NCBI GenBank assembly: GCA_022496185.1
Contig: WTXG01000049.1
Location: 124,001 to 188,000, forward strand
DNA: 64,000 nucleotides
DNA from: Multifurca ochricompacta
Taxonomy: Eukaryota; Basidiomycota; Agaricomycetes; Russulales; Russulaceae
Direction: 5' to 3'
Numbering within the stretch: position 1 is the stretch's first letter; each line of letters begins with the position of its first letter. The notes under the pieces were generated by a model. It was not told the DNA's origin. It did no database searches and saw only the letters and a list, made by a program, of their open reading frames with translations. The translations under genes and the position numbers were made by a program. Shown here piece after piece: positions 9,803 to 22,794 of this stretch.

Positions 9803-12800
9803 TTAATCACACACCATATAAGGATTCGCCGTCGAGCCCGTTGTGTCCGCGAGCACCTCGTCCTTGGGAACGACACCCACTTCCGAATCATTATACTTGA
9901 ACCATGAATCGGGATTCTCTGGCAAATGTCGCGAATAGAAAAAGTAATGCCCCCATTGGGGGGTTGATCCTCGATGGATGAACACAGACGTGAGCTCGTA
10001 CACGGCCTCGTGCTCCTCCTTCCATATGTCTTCTAGCTCCTGCTTCATGCTAGCCGCACTCGCGCGCAGCAATTCAAGCTCGTCTTGGAGATAGTCCCGC
10101 TCGGCAATCAAATCGGACAAAAGCTGACTGTCGAGTTCCGGTAGATGCATCGTCTCATGTAAATTCTTGAGGACATCGTGAGTATTGCTCAGAGCCGACG
10201 TGAACGGAGCGTGCTGTAGAGGAGGATGGGGGTAGGGTAAGGGTTTCAAAAAAGTGTGTTAACAAATTTATTCCCTTTCTAAGGGAGGGAAAGATCAAAG
10301 CCGCCCGCGCGTACGCACCTGTCCCGTCGTCAATAGGTGGATCCGGTCGCGACATTTGGTCAATTCCGAGAGAATGGTCTTCGAGCGTGCTCTCTTGTCT
10401 GGGTTCGCACTGTCAAGAAAACGATCCATACAAATCGTCTCGCCGAACTTGACGAATGCTTGGGATTTCCACGATTGACCAGTCTCGCGATCCCATTGCA
10501 CCCTCTGATCACATAACAGTAACAAATATTACATCACGTGAACTTGTGTGAAAAAGCCAGCGTACACACCTGGAGCTGAATCTGCAACACGGGTGGAAGA
10601 TCGACCAGAGTGATCTCCATCGAGACCGTGTCCGAATCTAGCTGCGCCGTAGAATGGAAATAGCTGTTGAGGCCATCGTACAGGTCGTATCCCTCGTCGG
10701 ACACGCTCACGGGGAGGATCGAAAATACGTTTTCAGTCTCGTGTGTCGAGAGTGTCCGCGCGCTTTCCGATGTCGGCGCTACCAATCGCTGTCGCGAGGT
10801 CCCGTAGAACAAACTGATCGATGCCGCGGAGGGGAGGGTTGATTGCTATCGAAGCCCAAAAAAAAGGTTAAAAATATCAACATACCGTTTCACCACACTT
10901 GACTTTCCGTCTTCCGACTCGTCCAAACCATCAAATTTTAGCAAGGCGGTTTCGATCTGAAATACGCAATTGTCCATGCACTCCGAGACGTCGTGTTGAC
11001 GTCCTAATAAAAAGTCGCCGAGGTGACAACCCGGTCAACACCCAAACTACCGAGGGCAAAGAAAGCAACACGCACCGAACATCATGACAGACTCTGTTGT
11101 TTTTCTGGGCGGCAACGGTGGCTTCGCACCAGACTGTGCTGGAGCTTCACCTTCCTTCATCTCAACGTCCTGAGTAGCACCACCGTCGCCGCCACTGCCG
11201 CCGCCCAAGCCAGATGGCCCAGCGTCTGGGCTCTTCGAAATGATCACATAGTTGTCCTTGTCCGTGAATGAGTCAATCGACATCCGAGATCCGATCTCCT
11301 TATCCCGCGAGCGTTTGCCAAGCACAGACGATGACGATGCTCCTGGAGAACCTACCGGAGAACCCGTGACCGGACCTACACGGGGCGGCGCGTCTTCCAC
11401 GAGTGTGGCGTCGGTATCATTCGAAGAGTCGGTCGCCGTTTGCTCAATGTCGTCTTCCTCGTCTTTGGAGGTGACGAGCGCAAGCTTCGCTAGCTCTATC
11501 GTCGGAGTTACCGATGCGATGTCGGCATGCTCGAGATGCCAGAAGAGCTCAGCGAGCTCGCTGACGACTACAAGCAAATCAATGATTAGCCAAGCGGAAA
11601 GGTCATTGATACCAACACTTCTTCGAGCGCAGGATCTCTTTGCGCGTAACCAAGCGCCCGCCAACACGGTGTCGCTTCAAATCGTCATCTGTAAGTTTTT
11701 CCTCATCCATGGTTTTCCCAGAAGAGTTAAGCAGGGGTGCGATGGCATCTCGGAGGTCCTTAATCGTGTAGAAATACTAGGGTACGTCGTCAGTCAGAAA
11801 GTAGCCCATAGAGATGGAGATGAGCGCTAGTAGTACATACCTGTAAAAGCGAGTTCAGGTAACATGTATTTCCGAGCTGATTTAGGCCCCTTGGCCAATC
11901 TTGACGCGCAGTAGGGACTGTCTCTCCGGCTACGCATATGATTTCAGACCTCTGGTGACGCGACACACGTAGGCAGAGATGAGCCACATACGATCGCTGC
12001 CTGTCTCGAGGAACTTGCGCAAACGTTCGCTATCCCTCATCTCCGCGATGACCGAGATGGCCTCGCGCATCTTATCCACCTGATTCGGCTGATCCTCAAC
12101 CTATTTACAGATTTCGCGCGCCCCATCAACATACTGCTCACAGACGACCACACTAGAGGGAAAAAAAAAAACGAGCGCGAGAGGACTCACCCGCATCGAG
12201 AAAATGGTAATGAGCATCCCATCGTCAATCTCTGCAGGCACTTCGAGCGTCGAGTACGCGCGTTCGGGAGTCATTCCCCCGTCCTTCGCCTGCTCCCACT
12301 TCTTCCACAGCGCCTCGCTCCCACGCATCTCCGCCATGCGCCGGAATGCATCGTTCGCCATGGTCAAGTGCTGCCCGTCACCTCCTTCGCGCCACGCGCG
12401 CCTGACGGCCTCCCTCCACGCGTTCTCAACAAACTCGTCCGGCACATCATCGTCGTACTCGACGCCGAGTGTCCCATGGAAGCCGAAACCAAGAACGGTG
12501 GGCGCCTCTCGGAAATCTTCGCGCGTGAACCGGCCGCGCTCGCGCTCATCAAAAACGAAGGATTGGAGGGTTTGTGATGGCTCGTCGGTCATAGTTGTGA
12601 CCATTTGGCAAACGGTATAGAAGGATGTGAAGTACTCGATCGTATGTGCGGGATTACAGCGAGCCTGGGCGAAGTAGGCGAACGCGAGCAAGTCTGTGAA
12701 CTTGATGTTAGAGAACAAGTGGGAAAAAAAAAAGGAAATCTTCTTTGTCCAAGGCACCTGGAGAATACGTAGTCTTCGTCAAGCCAAGATTCGTTACGGC

Positions 12801-14868
12801 ATCGTCAATTTTATCATAATCGTTAAGAATTTGCGGGAGCTGTCCTCGAGCGACTGCAAACCTCCGATCGGGTACGGCAATCTCAAAAAATAGGTGAACC
12901 TACTTTGATCGGGATGAGCGCCAATTGCATGTTGATATTCCTCGCGGGCGCTATCGATCTTGACCCAGAGTTTATGAGGATTCACGTGAGTCCTGAGTGC
13001 GGGGGCTGCGCATGTATAAGAGTCAACTATTGTACTGTACGAAGTCATGCTGATGGTGGACCCACCAAACCTCTTCGAATAATCGGCGACCCAGGCACTG
13101 AGTTCCACCCACCCACGCAGTAATTTGCTGCGTGCAAGCTTGCCAGCAGGCGTGGTGGGATCTATATCGGGCGGGGAGAGTGCCACATCCGGCACAGGCC
13201 CAACTAGCTGTCTAGTTTCAAAGCCCAAGCTCTCAAATATGCGGGCGCTAGACCGAAGGATAACAAAACACTTTTAGAGAAGGCCAGAAAGGATGGCAGA
13301 TATGGTGGAAGTCTCACAGTGTAGTGTTCCATCCCAATTTGGTTTGGAACGTCTTTCTCGACACAGGGAGCTGCCGAGTTTCTCCCTTCCACACCCTATT
13401 CTCTATGATCCTGTGTAAAAACGGTGAGCACAAGCGATCTACATGTGGAAAGTGGCACGTACGTTAGGATCGTCTCGAGGGTTATCAATGCTGCGAGTTC
13501 GCCGTTCCTATCTAGTGGCGGGTTCTCCATCTTGTTCTTGACCAGATCTTCCAACAACTTAACAGGGATAACGCCAGGAATAACATCCGACGCGATTACA
13601 TAAAAGGAACATTGGCAACAAACATAGAGATCCAGCAGTTCACCTTCGCTCTCCTCTTGCTCTGTGTCCATCCGGGTGTCGTCCGCTGGAACTTGCTCCA
13701 GCACGGTCGCCGCCGGAGTTGGGTCGTCACCTCGCAGGGTCACCCTGCGATTGCGGAGCTTAGAACGCTCCTCGTTCTCCCATTCGCTCGCATTGAATGG
13801 GTGGGTGAGGCGGCGCGCGTCAACGGCACGCTCATAAGCGTGGAAGTGGTGCGTGACATTGGCGGGACCTAGTGGCTGCTCGCCATCCCCAATGCACGAG
13901 TTTGTCATCCGGCGATGGCTATGGTCCGGGAGAGTACCGTTGAACGACCGGGAGAGGGGCGGGTTCACGGAAGAGGATTTCCAGACGAGAAGGACCCAGC
14001 CATTGTGCTTCCGGCAGTAGTATGCGCTTGGATGCGGGACTGCGGTACGAACCTCCTCGGCTGCAGGATAATAGTTCAAAGGAGAAGGAGCATATAGAGG
14101 CGCTTGGCTACTGTGCAAAGAGGACGTGCTATCCGTAGACTTGTGGTGCTTTGGCGATTCGGACTGCGCGGGCTGAGAATGAGTGGGAGTGGGAGGAAGG
14201 GTGGGTTTGAGATCGGGAGGCTGGACGGATATGGAGAAGAGTGTATGCTCCGGGTTGTGAAGCCTGTCTGCCAGTACGGGAGGCAGAATGCCATGGCCAG
14301 GGCGAGCATATACGCCGCGAACTTGCACATCCCACCAACGCATCTCCTCAGTTTCGTTCCGTCCATCGATGGGAACGGAACGTCGCGCGGACCCAGCGGC
14401 CCAGCTGTTGTCGTACGCACCCCAGCTGGGCGCCGGGCCACTGGCGATCCACCGGTCAGTTTGAGCGAAGGGATTGCTTGACGTACTCCCATAATATTGC
14501 TCACTATGGGAAGGCCATGGGCCCTCATCAGCGGGCTCCCAAGTCTCACGAGGTGGCGTGGTGTACTCGAATGGGCGACGATCCTGATCTGCTTGGTAGT
14601 CGTCCAGGGCGGGTAATTGGTCCGAATCGTCTGGCACAAGCTCGGGTTCACGAAAAGGAGACTTTTCTGAGGTTTGTATTGTATAATGTCCCGTAGTCGA
14701 CGAACCCAAGGCCGCGACTGCGGGACGGTTAGGTGGCAAGGGTGGTTGTTGACCTTGGCCTTGACTTCCGTAGTAGAATGTCGAAGGAGAAATCGACGCT
14801 ACCCCTCCTTGTAAAGTCACAGGGTCCACATTTGCGTCAGGAGTCTTCCTTTTCTCGTTATTTGTCAT
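9803..14868 (-). CDS. UBP2: Ubiquitin carboxyl-terminal hydrolase, UBP2-like
   Basis: A deubiquitinase of the USP/C19 family that removes ubiquitin from proteins in the cytosol or nucleus. The ATG is at 14868 and the TAA at 9803-9805. A long N-terminal exon (about 470 residues, Pro/Ser-rich start) is followed by about ten exons. The catalytic Cys box is GLNQLGNTCYLNSLLQ at about 11860-11910. The His box is VFIHRGSTPQWGHYFFYSR near 9920-9990, followed by PDSWFKYND and the end ADTTGSTANPY. Between the two boxes lies a Ser/Glu/Gly-rich insert (about 11150-11500), then the finger and palm segments. This order and the long N-terminal region fit fungal Ubp2, which opposes Rsp5 ubiquitin chains. Exon joins I tested (for example at 13448 and 13390) keep frame. 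Large plus-strand frames here are antisense. Confidence 0.85.
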
Positions 14869-15999
14869 GTCGATGGAGTCGTGGAGAGAGGCGGAGAGGG
14901 ATGGTCAAAAGAAAAGATTACAGAGCTAGTTTCGGTTAACGTCACGTCACTCCTGAAAGTTCTTTTTTGTCTTTTCCAAGTGACTACGATGTTGTGAAGG
15001 ATATGGGTGAATTCGACGATATCGTTGTTATTGACGGTGTTGAAAGAAGTTTGCTCAAGTCGCCATTGCAATGGGCTCGTGTTCTACGCTGACGCGTCGG
15101 CGCGTCACACTTGTTCCACCTTTTGAATAAATCACTCTATCTCACTCAAGAAGTCACAATATTATCATGGCAGAGTTTTGCCAGACAGAAGACACTCGAA
15201 CGGTTAGAAGGGCCGAAGTTAAGCCTGCTAATTGCAATCGATTGGACAAATGGAAGGCAATTACTCTTCTCCGTTCATTGTATAGAACAGATGTTCTCCA
15301 TGCATGGCCTACCTCCATTGGTGCATTATTTGCTTTGAATGCGCCCGCTTTGTTGCTGTACAAAGAGGCAGGAAGAAGTGTACTTGTGTGTGAGAGCATC
15401 CCACCAGCATCTATGTGTACCCTTCCAATCACTGCTTCAAGTTACACACACACCCACGACCGTTGGTCGGTATGGCCAGTCAGCCATAAGCTTAGGTCTG
15501 TGCTACTTTTTAACGCGCACTTGTGCCCCCACTGCCACCTTGATGCATTTGTTTGAAGACGGAAATCTGGGCAATCGAAGGATCAATGTCCGTGAAATTT
15601 TCTGTGTCGTTGATACCGATACCGACCTCCGCAATCTCGTTAACGGGCATTGGCACACCTCTGCCAGATTTTCGCGCCACCGGGATCTTCTATGAAGTGC
15701 TACGGATTCATCTCGCATATATCATCTATCTATCCATCAGTCATCGGTTGCTCCTTATCGAACCCCCAAGATAGACCTCGTCCTGTGGCCTCGCGCAAGG
15801 GATCCTATACCCGGCGAGGTCCAGAGCCCCGCACTTGATATACTGTGCCGCGTTCCACTGAACTGTCCTGTTCCTATAAGCAAACTAAATAAAATATATG
15901 CTTCTGGGTCATACCCATACTTTTTAATTGTCCGGGCCGGTGACCCGTGGCCACTGGCCACTGACATGCCCTGTCCCCCGCCTGTCCCGTGTCTACTGT
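14869..15999. promoter_or_regulatory. Divergent intergenic region UBP2 / BST1
   Basis: 1.1 kb between two genes that point away from each other. It must hold both promoters. No gene was recognised and no clear TATA box stands out. Confidence 0.35.
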
Positions 16000-18900
16000 A
16001 TGCCACGTTCGAGCGGTCTTGTCATGACCAGAACGTTGTCCATTTTTCTGGGCCTTTTCTCTATCATATCTGTTGGTATCATATACCGCGCCGTATCCGA
16101 TTCTGCTGTCACATTATCTCCACAAGGATGTCGAATGTCCTACATGTCACCATCCTACCTTGTCCAGTCTCAGTTCGACACATCGTGGACACCTCTGGCC
16201 AGCCGGTATTCTCTCTTACTCTATAGGGAAGTTGGCTGGGAGGATAACGAGGTGAGTCAATTTCCTATAGTTACCTCCTTTTTTTTTTTTGCCTTTACGA
16301 ACCAAGCAGCTGCGCGGTGTCCCAGTTCTTTTCATCCCAGGAAACGCTGGATCGTCCCACCAGATCCGTTCAATAGCGTCTTCAGCTGCACGACAATACT
16401 ATACGTCCCCATACGTCCCCTCATCCGAGTTCATCTCGCAGTCTATCAAACCACTCGACTTTTTCGCCGGTGCGTTAGACTCTTCGTGGGTCGTATTTAT
16501 TTTTCTCTTTGGACTCAAATTGTCATTAGTCGAATACAACGAAGATCTCTCCGCGTTCCACGGACCAACGCTGGATGTCGAGACAGCTTATGCATCCAGC
16601 GCTATATCCTACATTCTCTCTCTTTACCCGAAGGGTACGTCTATCGTTGTCATGGGACATTCGATGGGCGGGATCGTCGCGACGTCTCTCCTTCCTTCTC
16701 CAAACATATCTGCTGTCATCACCATGTCGACGCCACACCAAATTCCACCCGCACGATTTGATCGTCGTATCGCCGCCATATATGAAAACAACCAAGCGTC
16801 GCTGACAGCTTCTGACACGCCGATCCTCTCATTATGTGGTGGTGCGACCGACCTCATGGTTCCGTCCGAGTCGTGTGTCTTACCAGAGGTTACGAAAGAG
16901 CGCGCTTATCGGCGAACGATCTTTAGTAGTGCTCTGGAGGGATGTTGGACGGGCGTTGGGCATCAAGTTATGGTCTGGTGTCATCAGGTGCGCTGGCGTG
17001 TCGCTCGTGCAGCATTAGAGCTCGGTACCGCTTCTTCCTCTGCGGGGCGTGGTCTCATCTTCGATCGTTGGTTTCGTGACGGGCGCTCGCTCTCACCTTC
17101 TCTGAAACCCCCCGCGCCTCTTGATCTGAACCAGGAAAGTTACATTGTTTTGCCTTCTGGTCCCCTGGTCCTGCGCGATCTGCGCAAGTCGAAAGCAGTC
17201 TACCTTGCTCCAGTCCCAAAGACGAATTCTCCGACGAAATTTGTGGCGTACGTGTCCGAAGGTTCGGTTCTTTCGGTGGCACCCCATCACACTTCCTCTC
17301 TATCTGTTTCTTTCTACTTGTGCACCTCCTCGACCGATGACCCACATTCTGCTTCATATCGTCCCACTTGTGAAGAGTGGGAACCCACATCCCTAAGGCT
17401 TATCCCTAATGCTTCACCCGAAAAACCATTTCCTGTTCCACACGAGGGTGTCGATGAATCGGAAGGGATTATCGTCTTTGAGTCGACTTTGTCAGAGAGT
17501 ATCGAAGACGAATATCGCTGGGTCTCTATAGTATATTCCAATGATGAAGGACGCGGATGGGTAATTGGCAGTTTCGTAGAAGACAAGCCTATCCTGAAGA
17601 CGTTTAGCGTTTATGGTATGTAACTAACCCCAAAAATGAAACTATTACCGACCCCAACGCTGATGAACCCCATGCTTATTTCATAGATTTGCTCTACAAG
17701 GATGTGTCTATCACGGTCCATCCGGATAACATACTCACCAAGGTTCAGTTACCATCTTTGCTCTCAAACGCTCTTCTGGTCTACCGTGTCAGCGCGACAT
17801 ACGCATCCGAGAGGTCATGTAACCGTGCGTCATATATATATATAATCACTCTTGATAAAACCGTAAAAACATAGCCACCACGCCCATCGCTATAACACAT
17901 GCCCTCACACACAGAACCACTTCTTTCTCCACTGCTCGAACATGCATCGCACTTTGAAACTCATTTCCACCCGCTCACACAATCCCGACCATTACTCCTC
18001 CACGCGCACACCGGCGCGCCATTCACATCCTCTCCGCATACGCATGGCGTCAATCTCACGCTGTACGTGTTACCTGACTGTAACGTGACCTCTTTGCGTC
18101 TGCGCGTCGATTGGTGGGGTACTCTTGGTCGTATGGGTGCTCGATATTGGGCCGCCGTGCCCGGCTGGGCCGTCGGTGTAGTTGCTTGGGTGTTATTCAA
18201 CGCTCTTGGCATACACGAACGAGGAGGTAATTGTTTTTCCTCTCTTCGAACCGAATCACACTGACGCGTAGAAAAACAGCTCCAATGCCGAGCGTGGCTG
18301 AATCGCTTTCCATCTTCACGCGTGAAACGTTACCGTCTCTTTTGGGAGTCTTCTTTGTCCTGTCGCTCCTCCCGCTGCCCAACGACTACCTTCTCGGTAA
18401 TCAGGGGGAATTTATCTTCGCGTCGCTGACGCCACTCATACTTTTGCTCGTGACGGGTTTGGTCACCGTCAGTTGGTGGTTGGTCTGCGTCTTCATGTGG
18501 TCTTTTGGCAAACTAGGAAAACGCTTCCTGGCAAGGTAATAATGTCATTTCATCTTCTCCACCTCCCAACAAAACTCAAAACTCAAAACTCAAAACAGGA
18601 AGAAAGTTATCGCTGGGATCAGCAAAACTACCATTCTGTCCATGGTCCTCATTTTGTTACTCGTAGCTATAATCATCCCATGGCAAGTCGCCTTTCTCGG
18701 CTGCTGGATTATCCACCTGGTCACCTGCGCGACAACATACACCACCCTTCCGTCATCGAATGCAATCACACCACCACCGCCACCACGTTCACCATCCCCA
18801 ACACACAAACGAAACACCCTTTTATATCCCCCACGAATTGTCTCACCCATCACCACCCCCATCGTTGCCACTCCACCAGCCTCATCGCACGATGGGGAAC

Positions 18901-19425
18901 ACCTACTACTCCTCTTGACCTGGTTACTTCCTCTCTCAGCACCGGTACTTGCCGTCTGGGTACGCACTCTAGCCACCACCCCCAGGCCGACCGCACTCGG
19001 TAGCGTCGGCAGCGGAGATCACAACTTATTTTCGGTGGCGCCTTACCTAATATTGGTTGACTACGCGTCATGGACTCGCGAGTCGATCCTCCTCCCGACG
19101 GGCGATAGGTAAGTCTCCACTCAAGACAAACCCCTCCCCCCCCCTCTTCCCCTCCACCCACGCCTATTTTATTCATTTATTCATTTATTTGGTTTTTTTT
19201 TTTTTTTTTTTTTTTTTTAATAAAAAAAGGCTCGAATGGGTGTCAGCGCGTTGGTTATTGTTGCTACCTGCACTAATCGCGTTTTTCCGTGGTACGCGTC
19301 ACACGTATGAGGTCTTCGATTGGGTCTGGGCGGTCATGACCACTCTCGTTGTTTTGAGAGTTGGACCTAGATATTTGGGAGGAGGCTTCTCATCATCATG
19401 GTCTAAGGTGTTCAGGTTGAAATAA
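16000..19425 (+). CDS. BST1: GPI inositol-deacylase, PGAP1/Bst1 family
   Basis: An ER membrane enzyme that removes the acyl chain from the inositol of GPI anchors so that GPI proteins can leave the ER. The start is ATG 16000 or ATG 16024. Both precede a hydrophobic signal anchor (TLSIFLGLFSIISVGIIY). The PGAP1 lipase domain follows: GVPVLFIPGNAGSSHQIRSI after the first intron, then the nucleophile elbow GHSMGG at about 16658-16675. The C-terminal third, across several exons after 18.1 kb, is rich in membrane helices (for example LTPLILLLVTGLVTVSWWLV and LILLLVAIIIPW). The gene ends with TAA at 19423-19425. Introns carry long T runs (16281-16291, 19193-19218). The first joins keep frame. The later exon structure was only partly checked. 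Confidence 0.88.
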
Positions 19426-20261
19426 GGCCGAGCTTAGACTTGGAGAGAAAAAGAAGGGGGAGGGGGGGATAGGGTTAGGTGGGGGTACCAGGGGGGTGGG
19501 GGAACTCAACTCCACTGTTTTTTTTTTCTCACTAATCAATCTACCTACGAATCATCAATCACCCGTGTGCATCTGTGCTTATAACAAGCGCCTGTCATTA
19601 TTTTTTCTTTTTCTCTTTTATTTAAAAAAAGACGCCTAAGAACAACCAACGAAGTTGTTTTTTCTCCGATATCCCAAGTCGGTGCATTGGTCACTTGAAT
19701 GACTTTTGAAATATTTTATTCTCTTACCTAGCTAGGCTGAAAAGGTGAGAAAAAAAAAACCCCCATCAATCATATTTTATATATAACATGACGGAAACAG
19801 TCGAAAATATAATTACATTGACAAGCGCTCAAATTTCATTTCAATGATATGGTACGTAAACTAACGTTGTCTGTCTCTCATCGACGTTCTATCACTTAGT
19901 CTTATTTCATAAATAACCCACCTCGAACCCGATAATAGAAAAGTGGCGATTCCAATCATTCTTAAAAAATTTTAATCGACTCGATCAAAACACATACATT
20001 ATCCATGGAAGCACTTACTCCACACTACCGCTAAAGTCGCATCTCCACCAAAAATCAACATTGAAATTTAAACCTGCAACCAGTTAACTCCGACATGATA
20101 TTAACAAATCGCTAAGTCCAAACACGCGATCATTGAGTGATTGTGGTATATTATTTTAGCGTAATGAGAAACTACGCGACAAATATGCTATTAGGAGAAT
20201 GCACTATAATCCTAGGCGCTAAACCCTGTGTTAATGAGATCCGCAACCCTGAATGTCCACT
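19426..20261. terminator. Convergent 3' intergenic region
   Basis: AT-rich spacer between two converging genes (BST1 on plus, small secreted protein on minus). It holds G-rich and T-rich runs. No gene seen. Confidence 0.3.
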
Positions 20262-20998
20262 CTAAAGAGAAATAGCAACGTTGACTGCAGCGAACACGTA
20301 GGCGCAGATACCGGCACCAAGGAAGGCTTGGACGCGAACTGCAATCTCTTCGCCGTAAACCTCGACGCAAATCTTGAGGACAGCACGAATGAGGACTAAG
20401 AGGGTGACGCTAAGAGAAATATAGTATTAAGTAACTGCTCCACTGGAACAAGGCAAACAAGTAGAAACTCACACAACACGGGCCAAGATGGCAACCACGG
20501 CCTTGAGGTCAACACATACAACCAAAACAGCCTTCAACGCGACAACGACGGCGAGCACAACATCAACAATGACTGCAACAAGCACTTCAATGTTGACGAG
20601 GACACCATCCTTGTCCTTGCAAGAGTCTTCAGCTGAAATGTCGACCAGTGCCTCAACGGCAACGACAGCCTTCTTCAAAATTGCATCAACTTTCACTACA
20701 ATGGGCTCGACATCGACCACTGTCGAGTTTTCACGGGTGACGTGGGCTAATAAACCATTAGAATGAAATCCTTCGAAATATCGTGTAAGGATTGCAACGT
20801 ACTCAAGGCACAAAGCTCAACATCAAGGTCGACAGTCAAATCCGCAAAGACAGACACGATTGTTGGGTGGGAAGCAGGTGAGACGTCGCCGGGAACGCGA
20901 GCCTGGATGCCGGTCTCCCTCTGGGCCAATGGGACCGCTTGAGTGAGAGCACCGAAAGCAACGGCAGCGAGGGTAATGACTTTAGTGAAGGACAACAT
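20262..20998 (-). CDS. Small secreted / membrane protein, agaricomycete type
   Basis: Three exons (20998-20803, 20746-20473, 20409-20262) give 205 residues with both introns in frame. The N-terminus is a signal peptide (MLSFTKVITLAAVAFGALTQAVP). The rest is dominated by Val/Ala/Ile-rich hydrophobic stretches (VLVAVIVDVVLAVVVALKAVLVV, ICAYVFAAVNVAI), with two Cys in the middle (SCKDKDG, VVCVD) and two near the end. The pattern resembles small proteins of unknown function that are common in Agaricomycetes. The function is unknown; a surface or cell-wall role is only a guess. A TATA box lies upstream. Confidence 0.75.
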
Positions 20999-21135
20999 TC
21001 TGAAGAGTGTGTGAAAGAGTGTGTTGTGATAAAAGAAAGTGTTGGGTTGGAGTGAGGAAGCTAAGAGAAAGCTGGAGAATAGAAGAAAGTAGTCGAGGAC
21101 TAGTGAGGAATTAGAAGAGCTTGTTCGAGAGGGAT

Positions 21136-21141
21136 TTTATA
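21136..21141 (-). promoter_or_regulatory. TATA box upstream of small secreted protein
   Basis: TATAAA on minus about 140 bases before the ATG at 20998, with a purine-rich leader between. Confidence 0.5.
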
Positions 21142-22794
21142 CGTCGTCCGGTCCATATCTACGTCCAGGTCCATTGTCCATAACTTGCGGACACTAACCA
21201 AAGAGACAGAACACGTAAATACCGGCAAGAGAAGAGAGCGTGATCTCGAAACATTCACATCCATCCCCTAATAGACCCGAATTCGCGGAACGGGGGTGAA
21301 ATTTGTGATTTAGAACTAAGCGCAAGTATGGGCGGTTGTCGGTTGTCTGTGATGATGTGATCTCGCTAACAGTTAGCTCGTTACGCTAACCGAACAGAGA
21401 CTAATGAAGAGAAGAGAAGAAGTGAAAAGAAAAGAAAGAGAATGCTGTAAAGGTAAAAAGGCCGTCCTCGCTTCGCGGCCCGCGAGCTTCTTCTTCTTAA
21501 TTAAACGGAACGCTAATCAAATCAATAACTTTCTTCAAATCACACAGTCTAACTTTTGGCCCTTCCCTCACTCCTCGTCAAAGCTGAAGGTATTCAAAAT
21601 CCTGCACCCCTGTGTTCATTGGGCTCTCTGTGCTTGCAACCCGAATAGATAGATGTGAGCTTCTGTGGGATCATTATCCTTCCTCTCGTTTCTTTTTCTC
21701 TTTCTGTGATATTTTGGAATGGATTCTTAGTCTCCCCTCCCCCCCCTCCCCAAATACCACATAGACGGAGAAGAGCGTGTATATAGGCGAGGAAGTGAAA
21801 CATGACTTTTTTTATAATTCGTTGTCCCAATTATCAGGAACTCGCGGTCTGGGTTAAGGTTAAAGAATGGTGCAAAGAAGAGTAAGTGAGTAGTTAGTGA
21901 CGGAGAATATAAAGCGGAAATAAGTGTTCCACTCAGTATTCTTGTCCAGCCTTCGCTCGCTACTGCGTCTCGGAATTTGAATTCATTATTTTAACACATA
22001 CACACATAATGCACACAAGTAAGTGCATGTGTATGTGCATGTGTCTTTCTCGTGTCAGGCAGTAGGGTTTAGGGGGGGGGGGGAGCTCGTGAGTAGGCAG
22101 CCTGTTAAGTTATTCATTCCCGTTCGTTTCTCGAAGTTCCCCCCCAGTTCGTTCTAGTTCTAGACAAATCGATATTAATGTAAAATGTAATTGTAATTAT
22201 GATTTGCGCATTGGTAATGATTCACACTGTTCGTTCGTGTCCTCGCGTCCTCCTCCCTTGCTAGTAATCACTGAGCGGGTGAAGCTATTGAAGGGTTAGG
22301 AATGAGCAGCAACCGTTTTTCAAACCGGTTCTTAATTGTAGAGAAAAACAACCCCCCCCCCCTCCCCCCACCCCCGTTCTCATCCTGCACGTTCCCCCCC
22401 CCCTCCCCCATCCTCAATATGTGAGATCTATAACTGGGGTACACAATGGAACGTGGCTAATTGCGTTGTTGTCCGCATGATGTACTACTACTGTTTGCGA
22501 TGATGGTGTGTGTGTCTACATACATATCGCGTGGAGACAGATACCTGATGATTTGATAGAGGGAGCGTGTAAGAAGCCCCTTTGCTCGCATTTCGCATTA
22601 CAACATTAAAGATAATTTAAATGGTCCTCTTTCCTACACGTAATAAAGGTGACGCGACTCGCGCTCATAGAAAGAAAAAAGGTTCCGCGTCGTGATCAAC
22701 AACCGCTGGGAAAAAGGTAGTGTGGGGGGCGAGGAGGGGTGAGGAGGGGTGAGGTAAAAAAGAAACCCCCACCCACCCTTGCACCCATTTCTCC
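21142..22794. other. Gene-free stretch with homopolymer runs
   Basis: No gene recognised. Notable are runs of C and G (21725-21750, 22074-22083, 22350-22410) and CA/TG-rich simple sequence at about 22000-22040. Confidence 0.35.

Noticed and set aside
11252..14696. Long plus-strand frames at 11252-11830, 12204-12620 and 14104-14696
   Set aside because: They lie antisense to well-supported UBP2 exons and have Ser/Arg-rich, family-free translations.
16281..19220. Long T runs as poly-A retroposon scars
   Set aside because: They lie within introns of BST1 next to acceptor sites, and no flanking duplication was seen.
19440..19500. Telomere-like GGGTTAGG motif
   Set aside because: Only a single unit inside a G-rich run between genes, with no TTAGGG array.
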